Positions 32,769-41,656 of a stretch of DNA of 57,829 bases are shown one piece after another (position 1 is the stretch's first letter; each line of letters starts with the position of its first letter). The position numbers and the translations under genes are program-made. The notes beneath the pieces are model-generated. The model was not told where the DNA came from. It searched no databases and worked only from the letters and a program-made list of their open reading frames with translations. The stretch comes from Micrococcus sp. EYE_212 (GTDB lineage: Bacteria; Actinomycetota; Actinomycetes; Actinomycetales; Micrococcaceae): positions 1 through 57,829 of the forward strand of contig NZ_JAHXOZ010000014.1 of assembly GCF_023147585.1 (NCBI RefSeq). Direction: 5' to 3'.

Positions 32769-33814
32769 CGGCGAACCTGCCCCCCGCCTCCGGCGGCCCC
32801 GCAGCGCGCGGCGCCGAGGACGAGCTGTACCCGGCCACGGACGGCGCGGTCACCCCGCTGGCCGTCGACACCCCCGGGGTCGAGGCCGTCGGCGTCGCCC
32901 CCGGCCGGACGCAGGCCACCACCGAGCCGGGCGGGGAGGCGCGCGGCACCTCCGTGTGGGGGGCCGCCTTCCAGCGGCTGCGCCGCAACCCCGCGGCCAT
33001 CGCGGGCGCCGTGATCGTGGCGCTCTTCCTGCTCGTGGCGGTCCTCGCCCCGCTCCTGGCCCCGTACGGGGGCACGGAGACGCCGGGCATGCGGGAGATC
33101 CGCCCGACGAGCGTGCCCGGGCCCGGCGAGGTGGCCGGCTACCCGCTCGGCCTGGACCGCTTCGGCGGCGACGTGCTCTCCAAGCTGCTGTGGGGCGCCC
33201 AGGCGTCCCTGCTGATCGGCGTGGTCTCCACAGCGCTCGGCCTCGTGGGCGGCATGATCCTCGGCCTGCTCGCGGGAGGGTTCGGCGGCTGGGTGGACAG
33301 CGTGGTGATGCGCCTCGTGGACATCCTGCTCTCCGTGCCGCACCTGCTGCTGGCGGTGTCCATCGCGGCCATCCTGGGACAGACGCCCTCCGCCGTGATG
33401 ATCGCGATCGGCGTGGCCCAGGTCCCCGTGTTCGCACGCCTGCTGCGCTCCTCGATGCTCTCGCAGAAGGGCTCGGACTACGTGCTGGCCGCGCAGACCC
33501 TCGGGCTCTCGCGGCGCACCATCACCATGTCCCACATCCTGCCCAACTCGCTGGGCCCCGTGATCGTGCAGGCCACCCTCACCCTGGCCACCGCCGTGAT
33601 CGACGCCGCCGCCCTCTCCTTCCTGGGTCTCGGCGGCGGCCGGCCCGAGACCGCCGAGTGGGGCCGCATGCTCACCTACGCCCAGGCCGAGCTGGGCATC
33701 AACCCGTGGCTCGCCTTCCTGCCGGGCCTGTGCATCGCCGTCACCGCGCTCGGGTTCACCCTGCTGGGAGAGTCCCTGCGCGAGGCCCTCGACCCCACCT
33801 CCCGGAGGCGCTGA
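32765..33814 (+). CDS. Peptide ABC transporter permease, DppC/OppC type
   Basis: Second membrane subunit, 349 residues. An unusually long polar N-terminus of about 70 residues precedes the first helix (AAIAGAVIVALFLLVAVLAPLLAPY), where DppC proteins normally have about 25. The coupling loop is DYVLAAQTLGLSRRTIT, and the core has the expected further helices. It overlaps the upstream permease by four bases and the ATPase gene starts two bases after its stop. Confidence 0.93.
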   Translation: MTANLPPASGGPAARGAEDELYPATDGAVTPLAVDTPGVEAVGVAPGRTQATTEPGGEARGTSVWGAAFQRLRRNPAAIAGAVIVALFLLVAVLAPLLAPYGGTETPGMREIRPTSVPGPGEVAGYPLGLDRFGGDVLSKLLWGAQASLLIGVVSTALGLVGGMILGLLAGGFGGWVDSVVMRLVDILLSVPHLLLAVSIAAILGQTPSAVMIAIGVAQVPVFARLLRSSMLSQKGSDYVLAAQTLGLSRRTITMSHILPNSLGPVIVQATLTLATAVIDAAALSFLGLGGGRPETAEWGRMLTYAQAELGINPWLAFLPGLCIAVTALGFTLLGESLREALDPTSRRR

Positions 33815-33816
33815 CC

Positions 33817-35619
33817 ATGGACCCCCAGCACGACGACGTCGCCCGCGGCTCCGGCTCCCACGTGGCCGGAGCGGAGGGCCCCGTCCCCGCGGCCTCGGCA
33901 CCCTCTGCCGCGCCCGCGGCACCTTCGCCCGCGCCCGCCGTCGGCGGGCCGCTGCTCGAGATCCGCGGCCTGGACGTGGAGTTCTCCACGCAGCAGGGCA
34001 CGGTGAAGGCCGTGGAGGGCGCCTCGTTCACCCTGCCCGCCGGCGGCACGCTGGCCATCGTGGGCGAGTCCGGCTCGGGCAAGTCCACCACCGCGATGGC
34101 GGCCATCGGCCTGCTGCCGCAGAACGGACGCGTGACCGGCGGCTCCATCCGCTTCGCGGGCCAGGAGCTGGTGGGCATGCCGGACGCGAAGATGCGCCGC
34201 ATCCGGGGCCGCAGCATCGGCCTGGTGCCGCAGGACCCGATGTCCAACCTGAACCCGGTGACGCGCGTGGGGCAGCAGATCGGGGAGACCCTCCTGACCC
34301 ACGGGCTGGCCACGCGCAAGGACGTGGAGGAGAAGGTCCTCGCGGTGATGGAGCGGGCGGGGATCCCGGACCCGCGCAAGCGGGCGAGGCAGTACCCCCA
34401 CGAGCTCTCGGGCGGGCTGCGCCAGCGCGTGCTGATCGCGATCGGCCTGGCCTGCCGGCCGCAGCTGCTGATCGCGGACGAGCCCACCTCGGCCCTGGAC
34501 GTGACCGTGCAGCAGGTGATCCTGGACCAGATCGACGAGATGACCCGGGAGCTGGGAAGCTCCGTCCTGCTCATCACGCACGACCTGGGGCTCGCCGCCG
34601 AGCGCGCCCAGCACCTCGTGGTCATGCACCGCGGCACGGTGGTGGAGCACGGGGACGCCCAGCGGATCCTCGAGGACCCCCAGCACGCCTACACGCGCTC
34701 GCTCGTGCAGGCGGCGCCGTCGGTGGCCGCCGCACGCCTCCTCCCCGAGTCCTACGCGGCCGCGCCGGCGCCCCTGGCCGAGGACGCCACCGGTGCCCTG
34801 ACCACCGTGGCCCTGGACAAGTCCGCCCTCACCCCGCTGGTCGAGATCACCGACCTGACCAAGGTGTACGCGAGCCGTGGCCAGGACGACTTCTACGCCG
34901 CCAAGGAGGTCTCGCTCAAGATCCCGCGGGGCAAGACGGTCTCCATCGTGGGCGAGTCCGGCTCCGGCAAGACGACCACGGCACGCATGCTGCTCAAGCT
35001 CATCGAGCCGACGTCGGGATCCATCACCTTCGAGGGCAAGGACGTCCTGACCCTCAAGGGCGCCGACCTGAAGGACTTCCGTCAGCGGGTGCAGGCCGTC
35101 TTCCAGGACCCCTTCTCCTCCCTCAACCCCTCCTTCACGGTGGGGCGGATCATCGAGGAGCCGCTGCAGGCCTACCGCCGCGGCGGGGCGAGGCAGCGGC
35201 GGGCGCGCACCCTGGAGCTCATGGAGCAGGTGGCCCTGCCGGCGCACTTCCACCGGCGCTACCCCGCGGAGCTCTCGGGCGGTCAGCGTCAGCGGGTGGC
35301 GATCGCCCGCGCGCTCGCGCTGAACCCGGACCTGATCGTGTGCGACGAGCCGGTCTCCGCCCTCGACGTCCTCGTGCAGGCGCAGATCCTGGACCTGCTC
35401 AAGGACCTGCAGGCGGAGCTGGGGCTGAGCTACCTCTTCATCTCCCACGACCTCGCGGTGGTGCGGCTCATCTCGGACTACGTGTGCGTGATGAAGGACG
35501 GCGAGCTGGTCGAGGCCGCCTCCTCCGAGGAGGTCTTCACCAACGCGCGCCATCCGTACACGCGGAGGCTGCTGGCCTCGATCCCCGGCAACGAGCTGCA
35601 GATCGGCGACGTCGCCTGA
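33817..35619 (+). CDS. Peptide ABC transporter ATPase, two fused ATP-binding domains (DppD-DppF type)
   Basis: A 600-residue protein carrying both ATPase halves of the importer in one chain. After an Ala/Pro-rich leader of about 45 residues, domain 1 has Walker A GESGSGKSTTAM, signature LSGGLRQRVLIA and Walker B LLIADEPTSALD. A linker with an oligopeptide-transporter C-terminal motif (HAYTRSLVQAAPS) follows, then domain 2 has GESGSGKTTTAR, LSGGQRQRVAIARA and LIVCDEPVSALD. Separate dppD and dppF genes are the commoner state; fusion secures equal stoichiometry. It is the last gene of the operon and converges on ackA. Confidence 0.95.
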   Translation: MDPQHDDVARGSGSHVAGAEGPVPAASAPSAAPAAPSPAPAVGGPLLEIRGLDVEFSTQQGTVKAVEGASFTLPAGGTLAIVGESGSGKSTTAMAAIGLLPQNGRVTGGSIRFAGQELVGMPDAKMRRIRGRSIGLVPQDPMSNLNPVTRVGQQIGETLLTHGLATRKDVEEKVLAVMERAGIPDPRKRARQYPHELSGGLRQRVLIAIGLACRPQLLIADEPTSALDVTVQQVILDQIDEMTRELGSSVLLITHDLGLAAERAQHLVVMHRGTVVEHGDAQRILEDPQHAYTRSLVQAAPSVAAARLLPESYAAAPAPLAEDATGALTTVALDKSALTPLVEITDLTKVYASRGQDDFYAAKEVSLKIPRGKTVSIVGESGSGKTTTARMLLKLIEPTSGSITFEGKDVLTLKGADLKDFRQRVQAVFQDPFSSLNPSFTVGRIIEEPLQAYRRGGARQRRARTLELMEQVALPAHFHRRYPAELSGGQRQRVAIARALALNPDLIVCDEPVSALDVLVQAQILDLLKDLQAELGLSYLFISHDLAVVRLISDYVCVMKDGELVEAASSEEVFTNARHPYTRRLLASIPGNELQIGDVA

Positions 35620-35635
35620 CCTGCCGCGCTCCGGG

Positions 35636-36889
35636 TCAGTCCTGCAGCGGCCAGGCCTGCTCGCGCTCCACCACGGTGTGGGCCAGCTGGGCGATCGCCA
35701 TCTCCTCGTCCGTGGGGACCACGAGCACGGGGATCGCGGAGGCGTCGGCGGAGATCACCCGGGGGTCGTCGCCGCGCTCCATGTTCCGCGCGGGGTCGTA
35801 CGTCACGCCGAGCGGCTCGAGGCGGTCCAGCACGCGGGCGCGGAACGGCGCCGAGTTCTCCCCGATGCCGGCCGTGAACACGATCGCCTTCGCCCCGCCC
35901 ACGGCCACGTGGTAGGCGCCGATGTACTTGGCCAGGCGGTAGGACGCGATCTTCAGAGCCTGCCGGGACGCGCGGTGGCCCGCCTCCGCGGCCTCGAGCA
36001 CCTGGCGCATGTCCGCGTTGCCGGAGAGCCCCAGCAGGCCGGACTCCTTGTTGAGGAGGGTGTCCACCTGCTCGGCCGTGTAGCCGTGGGTGGTGATCAG
36101 ATGGGTGATGATCGAGGGGTCGACGTCGCCCGAGCGGGTGCCCATCACGAGCCCGGCCAGCGGCGTGTAGCCCATGGACGTGTCGATCGAGCGGCCGTGC
36201 CGGATCGCCGTCGCCGACGCGCCGTTGCCCAGGTGCAGGATGACGCCGTCGAACGCCCGGCGCTCCATGCCCAGGTGCCGCGCCGCGAGCCCCGTGACCA
36301 GGTCGTGCGAGGTGCCGTGGAAGCCGTACCGGCGGATGCCGTGCTCCGTGTAGAGCTCGTCCGGGAGGGCGTACTGCCAGGCCTCCCGCGGCATCGACTG
36401 GTGGAACGAGGTGTCGAACACCACCACCTGCGGCAGGTCCGGCCAGCGCTGGGCGACGGCGCGCAGCCCCTGCGCCGCGGCCGGGTTGTGCAGCGGAGCC
36501 AGGGGAGCCAGGCGCTCGATCGCGCGGATGACCTCGTTGGTCACGAGGGCCGGCGCGTGGAAGCGCTCCCCGCCGTGCACCACGCGGTGCCCGGCCGCGG
36601 CCAGGCGGCGGTCCCCGATCACCGCGGCGATCTCCTCCTCCACCTGGGCGAGGGCGGCCGCGTGGTCCGCGACGCCCGAGCCCGGCACGCCGATGCGCTC
36701 GACGAGGCCCTTCGTCACCACGGGATCGGGGGCGTCCTCGCCGTCGAGGGTGAGCTCGCGCACCTGGTACTTCAGGGACGAGGAGCCCGAGTTCACCACG
36801 AGCACCAGGAGGGTCTCCTCGGGCAGCTCGCGGGCGGAGACGGTGGGGATCGCGGTGGTGACGGGAGCGGAGCTCATCGCGTCGGTCAT
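35636..36889 (-). CDS. ackA: Acetate kinase
   Basis: Interconverts acetyl phosphate plus ADP with acetate plus ATP. The 417-residue ASKHA-fold protein has the phosphate-1 motif VLVVNSGSSSLKYQV near residue 27 and the signature GFHGTSHDLV; HLGNGASATAIRHGRSIDTS and FTAGIGENSAPFR complete the active site. The first 22 residues are an extension beyond most homologs; the ATG at 36889 is kept because AAAGGA precedes it. It lies 11 bases after pta and forms the acetate overflow/activation operon with it. Confidence 0.96.
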   Translation of the reverse strand: MTDAMSSAPVTTAIPTVSARELPEETLLVLVVNSGSSSLKYQVRELTLDGEDAPDPVVTKGLVERIGVPGSGVADHAAALAQVEEEIAAVIGDRRLAAAGHRVVHGGERFHAPALVTNEVIRAIERLAPLAPLHNPAAAQGLRAVAQRWPDLPQVVVFDTSFHQSMPREAWQYALPDELYTEHGIRRYGFHGTSHDLVTGLAARHLGMERRAFDGVILHLGNGASATAIRHGRSIDTSMGYTPLAGLVMGTRSGDVDPSIITHLITTHGYTAEQVDTLLNKESGLLGLSGNADMRQVLEAAEAGHRASRQALKIASYRLAKYIGAYHVAVGGAKAIVFTAGIGENSAPFRARVLDRLEPLGVTYDPARNMERGDDPRVISADASAIPVLVVPTDEEMAIAQLAHTVVEREQAWPLQD

Positions 36890-36900
36890 GGGGATTCCTT

Positions 36901-38967
36901 TCAGCCCTGCGCCTGGATGGCGGTGATGGCCACCGTGTTGACGATGTCCTCCACCGTGGTGCCGCGGGAGAGGTCGTTCACGGGCTTGTTCAGGCCCTGC
37001 AGCACCGGCCCGACGGCGACCGCGCCCGAGGACTGCTGCACCGCCTTGTACGTGTTGTTGCCGGTGTTCAGGTCCGGGAACACGAACACCGTGGCCTGGC
37101 CGGCCACCTCGGAGCCCGGCATCTTGGACGCGGCCACGGAGGCGTTCACGGCGGCGTCGTACTGCAGCGGGCCCTCCACCTTCAGCTCGGGTGCGCGCTC
37201 GCGGACCAGCGCGGTGGCCGTCCGCACCTTGTCCACGGCCTCGCCGGAGCCGGAGGCGCCCGTGGAGTAGGAGAGCATCGCGACGCGCGGGTCCACGCCG
37301 AACTGGGCCGCCGTCGCCGCCGAGGCCACGGCGATGTCCGCGAGCTGCTCGGCGTTCGGCTCGGGGTTCACGGCGCAGTCGCCGTACACGAGCGCGCGGT
37401 CCGGCAGGAGCATGAAGAACACGGAGGACACGATGGACACGCCCGGCTTGGTCTTCACGAACTCGAGCGCGGGGCGGATGGTGTTGGCCGTGGTGTGCGC
37501 GGCGCCGGAGACCATGCCGTCCACGTCGCCGAGGTGGACCATCATCGTGCCGAAGTACGCGCCCTCCTGCATGACCTCGCGGGCCCGCTCCACGTCCACG
37601 CCCTTGTGGGCGCGCAGCCGCGCGTACTCCTCGGCGTAGCGCTCCAGGTCGGGGGACTCGGCGGGGTCCACGAGCTCGATGCCCGTGAGGTCGATGCCCT
37701 CGCGGGAGGCGAGCTCCCTCACCGCGGCGGAGGGGCCGAGGACCACGAGGTCGCACACGTCGCGGCGGTGCAGGATCTCGGCGGCCCGCAGCACGCGGGC
37801 GTCCTCGCCCTCGGGGAGGACGATCCGCTGCCGGTCGGCGCGGGCGCGCGAGATCAGCTCGTGCAGGAAGCGCAGGGGCGTCACCGTGGAGGAGCGGGGG
37901 AGGTCGAAGCGCTGCAGCAGCTCGTCGCCGTCCACCCTCTGGTGCCAGGCGCCGAGCGCCGCGGCGGTCTTGCGGGGCTGCGCGCTGGAGAGCTCGCCGC
38001 GCACGCGGGAGACCTTGGCCGCGGCGGTGAACGTGTCGTCGTGGGTGGCGAGCACGGGGAAGGAGGCGTCCAGGTAGAGGCGCTGCAGCTGGCGGTTCGG
38101 CAGGATCCCGTTTGTGAGGATCATGCCCGAGGGCGTGGGGAAGTCCGGGGTGAGCGAGGAGGCCACGGTGGCCAGGATCGCGTCGGAGCGGTCCCCCGAG
38201 ACGATCACGAGGGCGCCCTCCTCGAGGATCTCAAGGAAGTTGCCGCCCTCCATGGAGACGGCCTTGACCTCGGCGACGTCGCGGTCCAGGGTCTGCGCGC
38301 CGGCCACCTGCTCCAGCCCGAGCAGGTCCGCCACCTCCGCCACGGAGGGGTGCGTGAGCTCGGGGAGCTCCGGGATCACGTAGACCGGCCACGCGTGGCG
38401 GCCCGGGCGCACCGCGGCACGGATCTGCTCGGCGAGGCCCGCGCCGGCCCGGTTGACGATGACGGCCAGCAGGTCGACGCCGGACTCGTCCAGGGAGCGG
38501 CGGGCCAGGTCCACGGCGTCCGCGGCCTGGGCCGGGGTCAGGCCCGCGCCCGAGGCCACCGCGATCACGGGGGTGCCCAGGTTCCGGGCCAGGTGGGCGT
38601 TCAGGTCGAGGTCCACGGACGGGTCCGCGCTGATCAGGTCGGTCCCCTCCACCACCACGACGGCGTCCTGCGACATCGCGTCGAAGTGCTCGACGCAGCG
38701 CTCCTGCACCTCGTCGCCGCGGCCCTCGGCCATGAGCGTGCGCGCCTCGGCCGCCGTGAGGCCGCCGCGGGCCTGCTCGGGGCCCAGGCCGAACTGCTCC
38801 CGCATCAGCAGCACCATCGGGTCGGTCTCGACGTCGTTCCCCGGGACGATGGGCCGGTAGTAGCCCACGGCGCCGGAGCGCTTGTAGAGGGAGTCGGCGA
38901 GGCCGAGGCTGACGAGCGACTTGCCCGCGCCCGTCGAGGTGGTGGAGACGAAGATTCCCTGCGGCAT
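36901..38967 (-). CDS. pta: Phosphate acetyltransferase, long form
   Basis: Transfers acetyl between CoA and phosphate, the partner reaction of acetate kinase. The 688-residue long form has an N-terminal P-loop domain (STTSTGAGKSLVSLGLADSL, BioD-like), a central DRTGG domain (near residues 215-330) and the C-terminal PTA_PTB catalytic domain with GMVSGAAHTTANTIRPAL and VFVFPDLNTGNNTYK. The ATG follows GAAAGGG and a TACGGT promoter box. It is first in pta-ackA and divergent from the Nramp-like gene, with a CRP/GlxR-like site between them. Confidence 0.96.
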   Translation of the reverse strand: MPQGIFVSTTSTGAGKSLVSLGLADSLYKRSGAVGYYRPIVPGNDVETDPMVLLMREQFGLGPEQARGGLTAAEARTLMAEGRGDEVQERCVEHFDAMSQDAVVVVEGTDLISADPSVDLDLNAHLARNLGTPVIAVASGAGLTPAQAADAVDLARRSLDESGVDLLAVIVNRAGAGLAEQIRAAVRPGRHAWPVYVIPELPELTHPSVAEVADLLGLEQVAGAQTLDRDVAEVKAVSMEGGNFLEILEEGALVIVSGDRSDAILATVASSLTPDFPTPSGMILTNGILPNRQLQRLYLDASFPVLATHDDTFTAAAKVSRVRGELSSAQPRKTAAALGAWHQRVDGDELLQRFDLPRSSTVTPLRFLHELISRARADRQRIVLPEGEDARVLRAAEILHRRDVCDLVVLGPSAAVRELASREGIDLTGIELVDPAESPDLERYAEEYARLRAHKGVDVERAREVMQEGAYFGTMMVHLGDVDGMVSGAAHTTANTIRPALEFVKTKPGVSIVSSVFFMLLPDRALVYGDCAVNPEPNAEQLADIAVASAATAAQFGVDPRVAMLSYSTGASGSGEAVDKVRTATALVRERAPELKVEGPLQYDAAVNASVAASKMPGSEVAGQATVFVFPDLNTGNNTYKAVQQSSGAVAVGPVLQGLNKPVNDLSRGTTVEDIVNTVAITAIQAQG

Positions 38968-39014
38968 GGGGCCCTTTCGCGTGGCGGTTCGCGTGCGTGC
39001 AAGCGGTCCCCTCC

Positions 39015-39020
39015 ACCGTA
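39015..39020 (-). promoter_or_regulatory. -10 box of pta-ackA
   Basis: TACGGT on the minus strand would start transcription about 40 bases before the pta ATG. Confidence 0.5.
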
Positions 39021-39076
39021 CCGATGCGTCCCGTCCACGGCGCGGTCTGGGCGGCGGCGGGCGGGGGCCTCCGCGC

Positions 39077-39095
39077 TATAGTGAGCGCACTCACA
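39077..39095. promoter_or_regulatory. CRP/GlxR-like site overlapping the -10 box of the Nramp-like gene
   Basis: AGTGA-N6-TCACA (39080-39095) matches the CRP/GlxR consensus at nine of ten positions and contains the dyad GTGAG-CGCA-CTCAC. It overlaps a good -10 box TATAGT (39077-39082) of the rightward gene, where binding would repress, and is centred about 80 bases upstream of the leftward pta start point, where binding could activate. Confidence 0.6.
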
Positions 39096-39167
39096 CTGCA
39101 CCGAAGCCCGTGCACCCGGGGCGGCCGTCGCCGTCGCCTCCCGCGCGCCGACCCCCGATGAGGCACC

Positions 39168-40526
39168 ATGTCCCACACCACCGCCGCCGCCGGGCACGCC
39201 CCGGATCCCCGCCATCCCGTGCACAACCCGGCGGTGGTCGGCTTCACGGAGGCCGAGCTCAACGAGACGCCGATCCGCCCCAAGTGGAACTCCCTCGGCC
39301 CGGGCATCGTGGCCGCCGCGACGGGCGTGGGCGCCGCCGACCTCGTGGCCACCCTGACCGCCGGCTCGCGCTACGGCTACATGCTGCTGTGGGCCGTGGT
39401 CCTCGGCGTGATCTTCAAGATCGTGCTCGTGGAGGGCGTGGGCCGCTACTACCTCTCCACCGGCAAGACGATCTTCCAGGGCTGGCGCTCGCTCGGCTCG
39501 TGGACGTCCTGGTACTTCGGCCTGTACATCCTCATCTGGGGCTTCGTCTACGGCGCGACGGCGATGTCCTCCACCGCGCTGCCGCTCGCCGCGCTCTTCC
39601 CGGGCGTGGACAGCAAGGTCTTCGCGATCGGGGCGGGGCTCGTGGGCCTGGGCCTCGTGTGGCTGAACAAGTACCGCCTCATCGAGACGATCATGACCGT
39701 GCTGATCGGCATCATGTTCGTCACCGTGCTGCTCTCCGCCGCCCTGACCGCCCCGAACCTCGGCGAGATCCTCTCCGGCCTCGTGCCGCGCCTGCCCGGC
39801 AACGACCCGGACGCCATGTTCTACGTGCTCGGCCTGGCCGGCGGCGTGGGCGGCACCATCACCCTCGGCGCGTACGGCTACTGGCTGCGCGAGAAGGGCT
39901 GGAACGTCCCCAGGTACATGCGGGTCATGAAGTTCGACAACGCCACCTCCTACATCCTCACCGGCATCTTCGTGATCGCCACGATGATCATGGGCGTCGA
40001 GCTGCTGCACTCGGCCGGCCTGGCCATCTCCAAGGGCGACGCGGGCCTGCTCGACGTGGGCAACGTCCTGGCCGAGCGCTACGGCGAGACGTACTCGGTG
40101 GTGTTCCTCGTGGGCTTCTTCGCGGCGTCCTTCTCCTCGCTCCTGGGCGTGTGGCACGGCGTGTCGCTGATGTTCGCGGACTTCTGGACCAACTTCCGCC
40201 GCCCCGCGGCCGAGATCGACCAGGACGACGCGCCGTCGCTCGCCTCGAAGCCCGGCCGCTTCTTCCTGCTGTGGCTGACCATCCTGCCCATGTCCCTGCT
40301 GTTCCTGGACCGCCCGATCTTCCTGATCCTGCTCTACGGCACGCTCGGCGCCCTCTTCATGCCCTTCCTGGCCATCACGCTGCTGTTCCTCAACAACGCG
40401 CGTCACGTGCCCCCGCAGTTCCGCAACGGGTGGCTGCGCAACGCGCTGCTCGGCCTGACGGCGCTGGTGTTCGTGGCGATCGGCGTCAACGAGCTGGTCA
40501 AGGCGCTGCAGCCGCTGTTCGGCTGA
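39168..40526 (+). CDS. Nramp-superfamily membrane transporter lacking canonical metal-site motifs
   Basis: A 452-residue protein with about eleven hydrophobic helices and the overall layout of Nramp divalent-metal transporters: GPGIVAAA leads helix 1 and YGYMLLW follows it. But where Nramp proteins have DPGN in helix 1 this one reads GAAD, and where helix 6 has MPHN it reads TLGA in GGTITLGAYGYWLRE. Asp, Asn and Met from these motifs bind the metal in known Nramps, so the substrate is probably not a classical transition metal. The gene is divergent from pta and has a TATAGT promoter overlapped by a CRP-like dyad. Confidence 0.8.
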   Translation: MSHTTAAAGHAPDPRHPVHNPAVVGFTEAELNETPIRPKWNSLGPGIVAAATGVGAADLVATLTAGSRYGYMLLWAVVLGVIFKIVLVEGVGRYYLSTGKTIFQGWRSLGSWTSWYFGLYILIWGFVYGATAMSSTALPLAALFPGVDSKVFAIGAGLVGLGLVWLNKYRLIETIMTVLIGIMFVTVLLSAALTAPNLGEILSGLVPRLPGNDPDAMFYVLGLAGGVGGTITLGAYGYWLREKGWNVPRYMRVMKFDNATSYILTGIFVIATMIMGVELLHSAGLAISKGDAGLLDVGNVLAERYGETYSVVFLVGFFAASFSSLLGVWHGVSLMFADFWTNFRRPAAEIDQDDAPSLASKPGRFFLLWLTILPMSLLFLDRPIFLILLYGTLGALFMPFLAITLLFLNNARHVPPQFRNGWLRNALLGLTALVFVAIGVNELVKALQPLFG

Positions 40527-40574
40527 CCCGGCGGGCCGGTGCCCGAGAGGGCGACGGCACGGCACACTGGTGCC

Positions 40575-40991
40575 ATGATCGTCGCCTTCTCCGTCGCCCC
40601 CTCCGGCCAGCCCGCCGACGCCGCCCACGTCCCCGGTGAGGGGGACACCGCCTCCGTGCACCGCGCCGTCGCGGCCGCCGTCGCCGTGGTGCGGGCCTCC
40701 GGGCTGCCGCACCGCACCTCCTCGATGTTCACCGAGGTCGAGGGGGAGTGGGACGAGGTCATGGCCGTGGTGAAGGCCGCGGTCGAGGCGGTCGAGCCGT
40801 ACGGCTCCCGCGTCTCGCTGGTGCTCAAGGCGGACATCCGCCCGGGCCACGTCGGCGAGCTGGACGGCAAGCTCGAGCGCCTCGAGGCCGCCCTCGCCGA
40901 GCAGGGCGGGCCGCGAGCTGCGGCCGCGGGCGACCTCGGGCTCGGCACCGCGGCCTCGGCCCGCGCCACCGCGGACGACGACGGCCGCTGA
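40575..40991 (+). CDS. MTH1187/YkoF-type thiamine-binding protein
   Basis: A 138-residue cytosolic protein of the MTH1187 (DUF77) family, a ferredoxin-like fold that binds thiamine or related pyrimidines. The family region spans MIVAFSVAPSG through RTSSMFTEVEGEWDEVMAVV and VLKADIRPG; the C-terminal 30 residues are an Ala-rich tail. The ATG at 40575 is chosen as the canonical MIVAFSV start; CACACT 6 bases upstream may be a weak leaderless -10 box. No TPP riboswitch is seen. Confidence 0.8.
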   Translation: MIVAFSVAPSGQPADAAHVPGEGDTASVHRAVAAAVAVVRASGLPHRTSSMFTEVEGEWDEVMAVVKAAVEAVEPYGSRVSLVLKADIRPGHVGELDGKLERLEAALAEQGGPRAAAAGDLGLGTAASARATADDDGR

Positions 40992-41086
40992 CCCCCGGTT
41001 CCATGGACGAGACGGGCGTTCCCCCCCCTCCCCCCACCGCTCTCGTGGACGAAGCGGGAACCGACGACCCCGAGAGGAGGCCCGCC

Positions 41087-41656
41087 GTGGCCGCCGTGAT
41101 CCGCCCCGCCCGCCCCGAGGACGTCGAGGCGCTCCTGCGCGTCAAGGCGCGGTCCTGGCGCGAGGCGTACGGCTCGCTCCTGGCCGCCGAGGTGTTCGAC
41201 CGCGTGGACGCGCGCGTGCCCGAGGACGTCCCCGCCTGGGCCGCGCTCATCGGATCCGACAAGGACCTGTGGGTCGCCGAGGCCGACGGCGGCCGGCTCG
41301 TGGGCGTCGCCCTCGCCGGGCCGTCGCGCATCGAGCGTCCGGCGTGCGGGGAACCGGAGGCCTCGCACGCCTCCGACGCCTCGCACGCCTCCGACGACGG
41401 CCCCGCGAGCCCGAGCATGCCTGGACGGGAGCTCATGGTCCTCTACATCCTCGCCGAGACGTACGGCACCGGTGTGGGCGCGCGCCTGATGCGCGCCGCT
41501 GCCGGTGACGGCCCGGCCGTCCTGCGCGTCCTGGCGGAGAACCCCCGCGCGATCGCGTTCTACCGCAAGCACGGCTTCGTGGAGGACGGCGCCCCCCAGC
41601 CCATGGAGGGCGCGTGGGCCGGGCTGCACGAGCAGCTGATGGTGCGCCGTGGCTAG
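41087..41656 (+). CDS. GNAT-family N-acetyltransferase
   Basis: A 189-residue acetyl-CoA-dependent acetyltransferase of unknown acceptor. It begins VIRPARPEDVEALLRVKARSW, has the acetyl-CoA loop AETYGTGVGARLMRAA and ends NPRAIAFYRKHGFVEDG. The GTG at 41087 is chosen because GAGAGGAGG lies just ahead; an in-frame ATG at 41003 would add 28 Pro-rich residues and has no site. An insert of two 18-base tandem repeats (41360-41395) encodes ASHASDASHASD before the CoA-binding strand. Its stop lies inside the start of the next gene, so the two are coupled. Confidence 0.82.
   Translation: MAAVIRPARPEDVEALLRVKARSWREAYGSLLAAEVFDRVDARVPEDVPAWAALIGSDKDLWVAEADGGRLVGVALAGPSRIERPACGEPEASHASDASHASDDGPASPSMPGRELMVLYILAETYGTGVGARLMRAAAGDGPAVLRVLAENPRAIAFYRKHGFVEDGAPQPMEGAWAGLHEQLMVRRG
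41360..41395. repeat. Two-copy 18-base tandem repeat inside the GNAT gene
   Basis: The unit GCCTCGCACGCCTCCGAC occurs twice in exact tandem and adds Ala-Ser-His-Ala-Ser-Asp twice in a surface loop. The repeat keeps the frame and could vary in copy number between strains. Confidence 0.8.

Noticed and set aside
41003-41086. The ATG at 41003 as the start of the GNAT gene
   Set aside because: It lacks a ribosome-binding site and adds a Pro-rich tail before the normal GNAT N-terminus. The GTG at 41087 has GAGAGGAGG at the right distance. It is not fully excluded.
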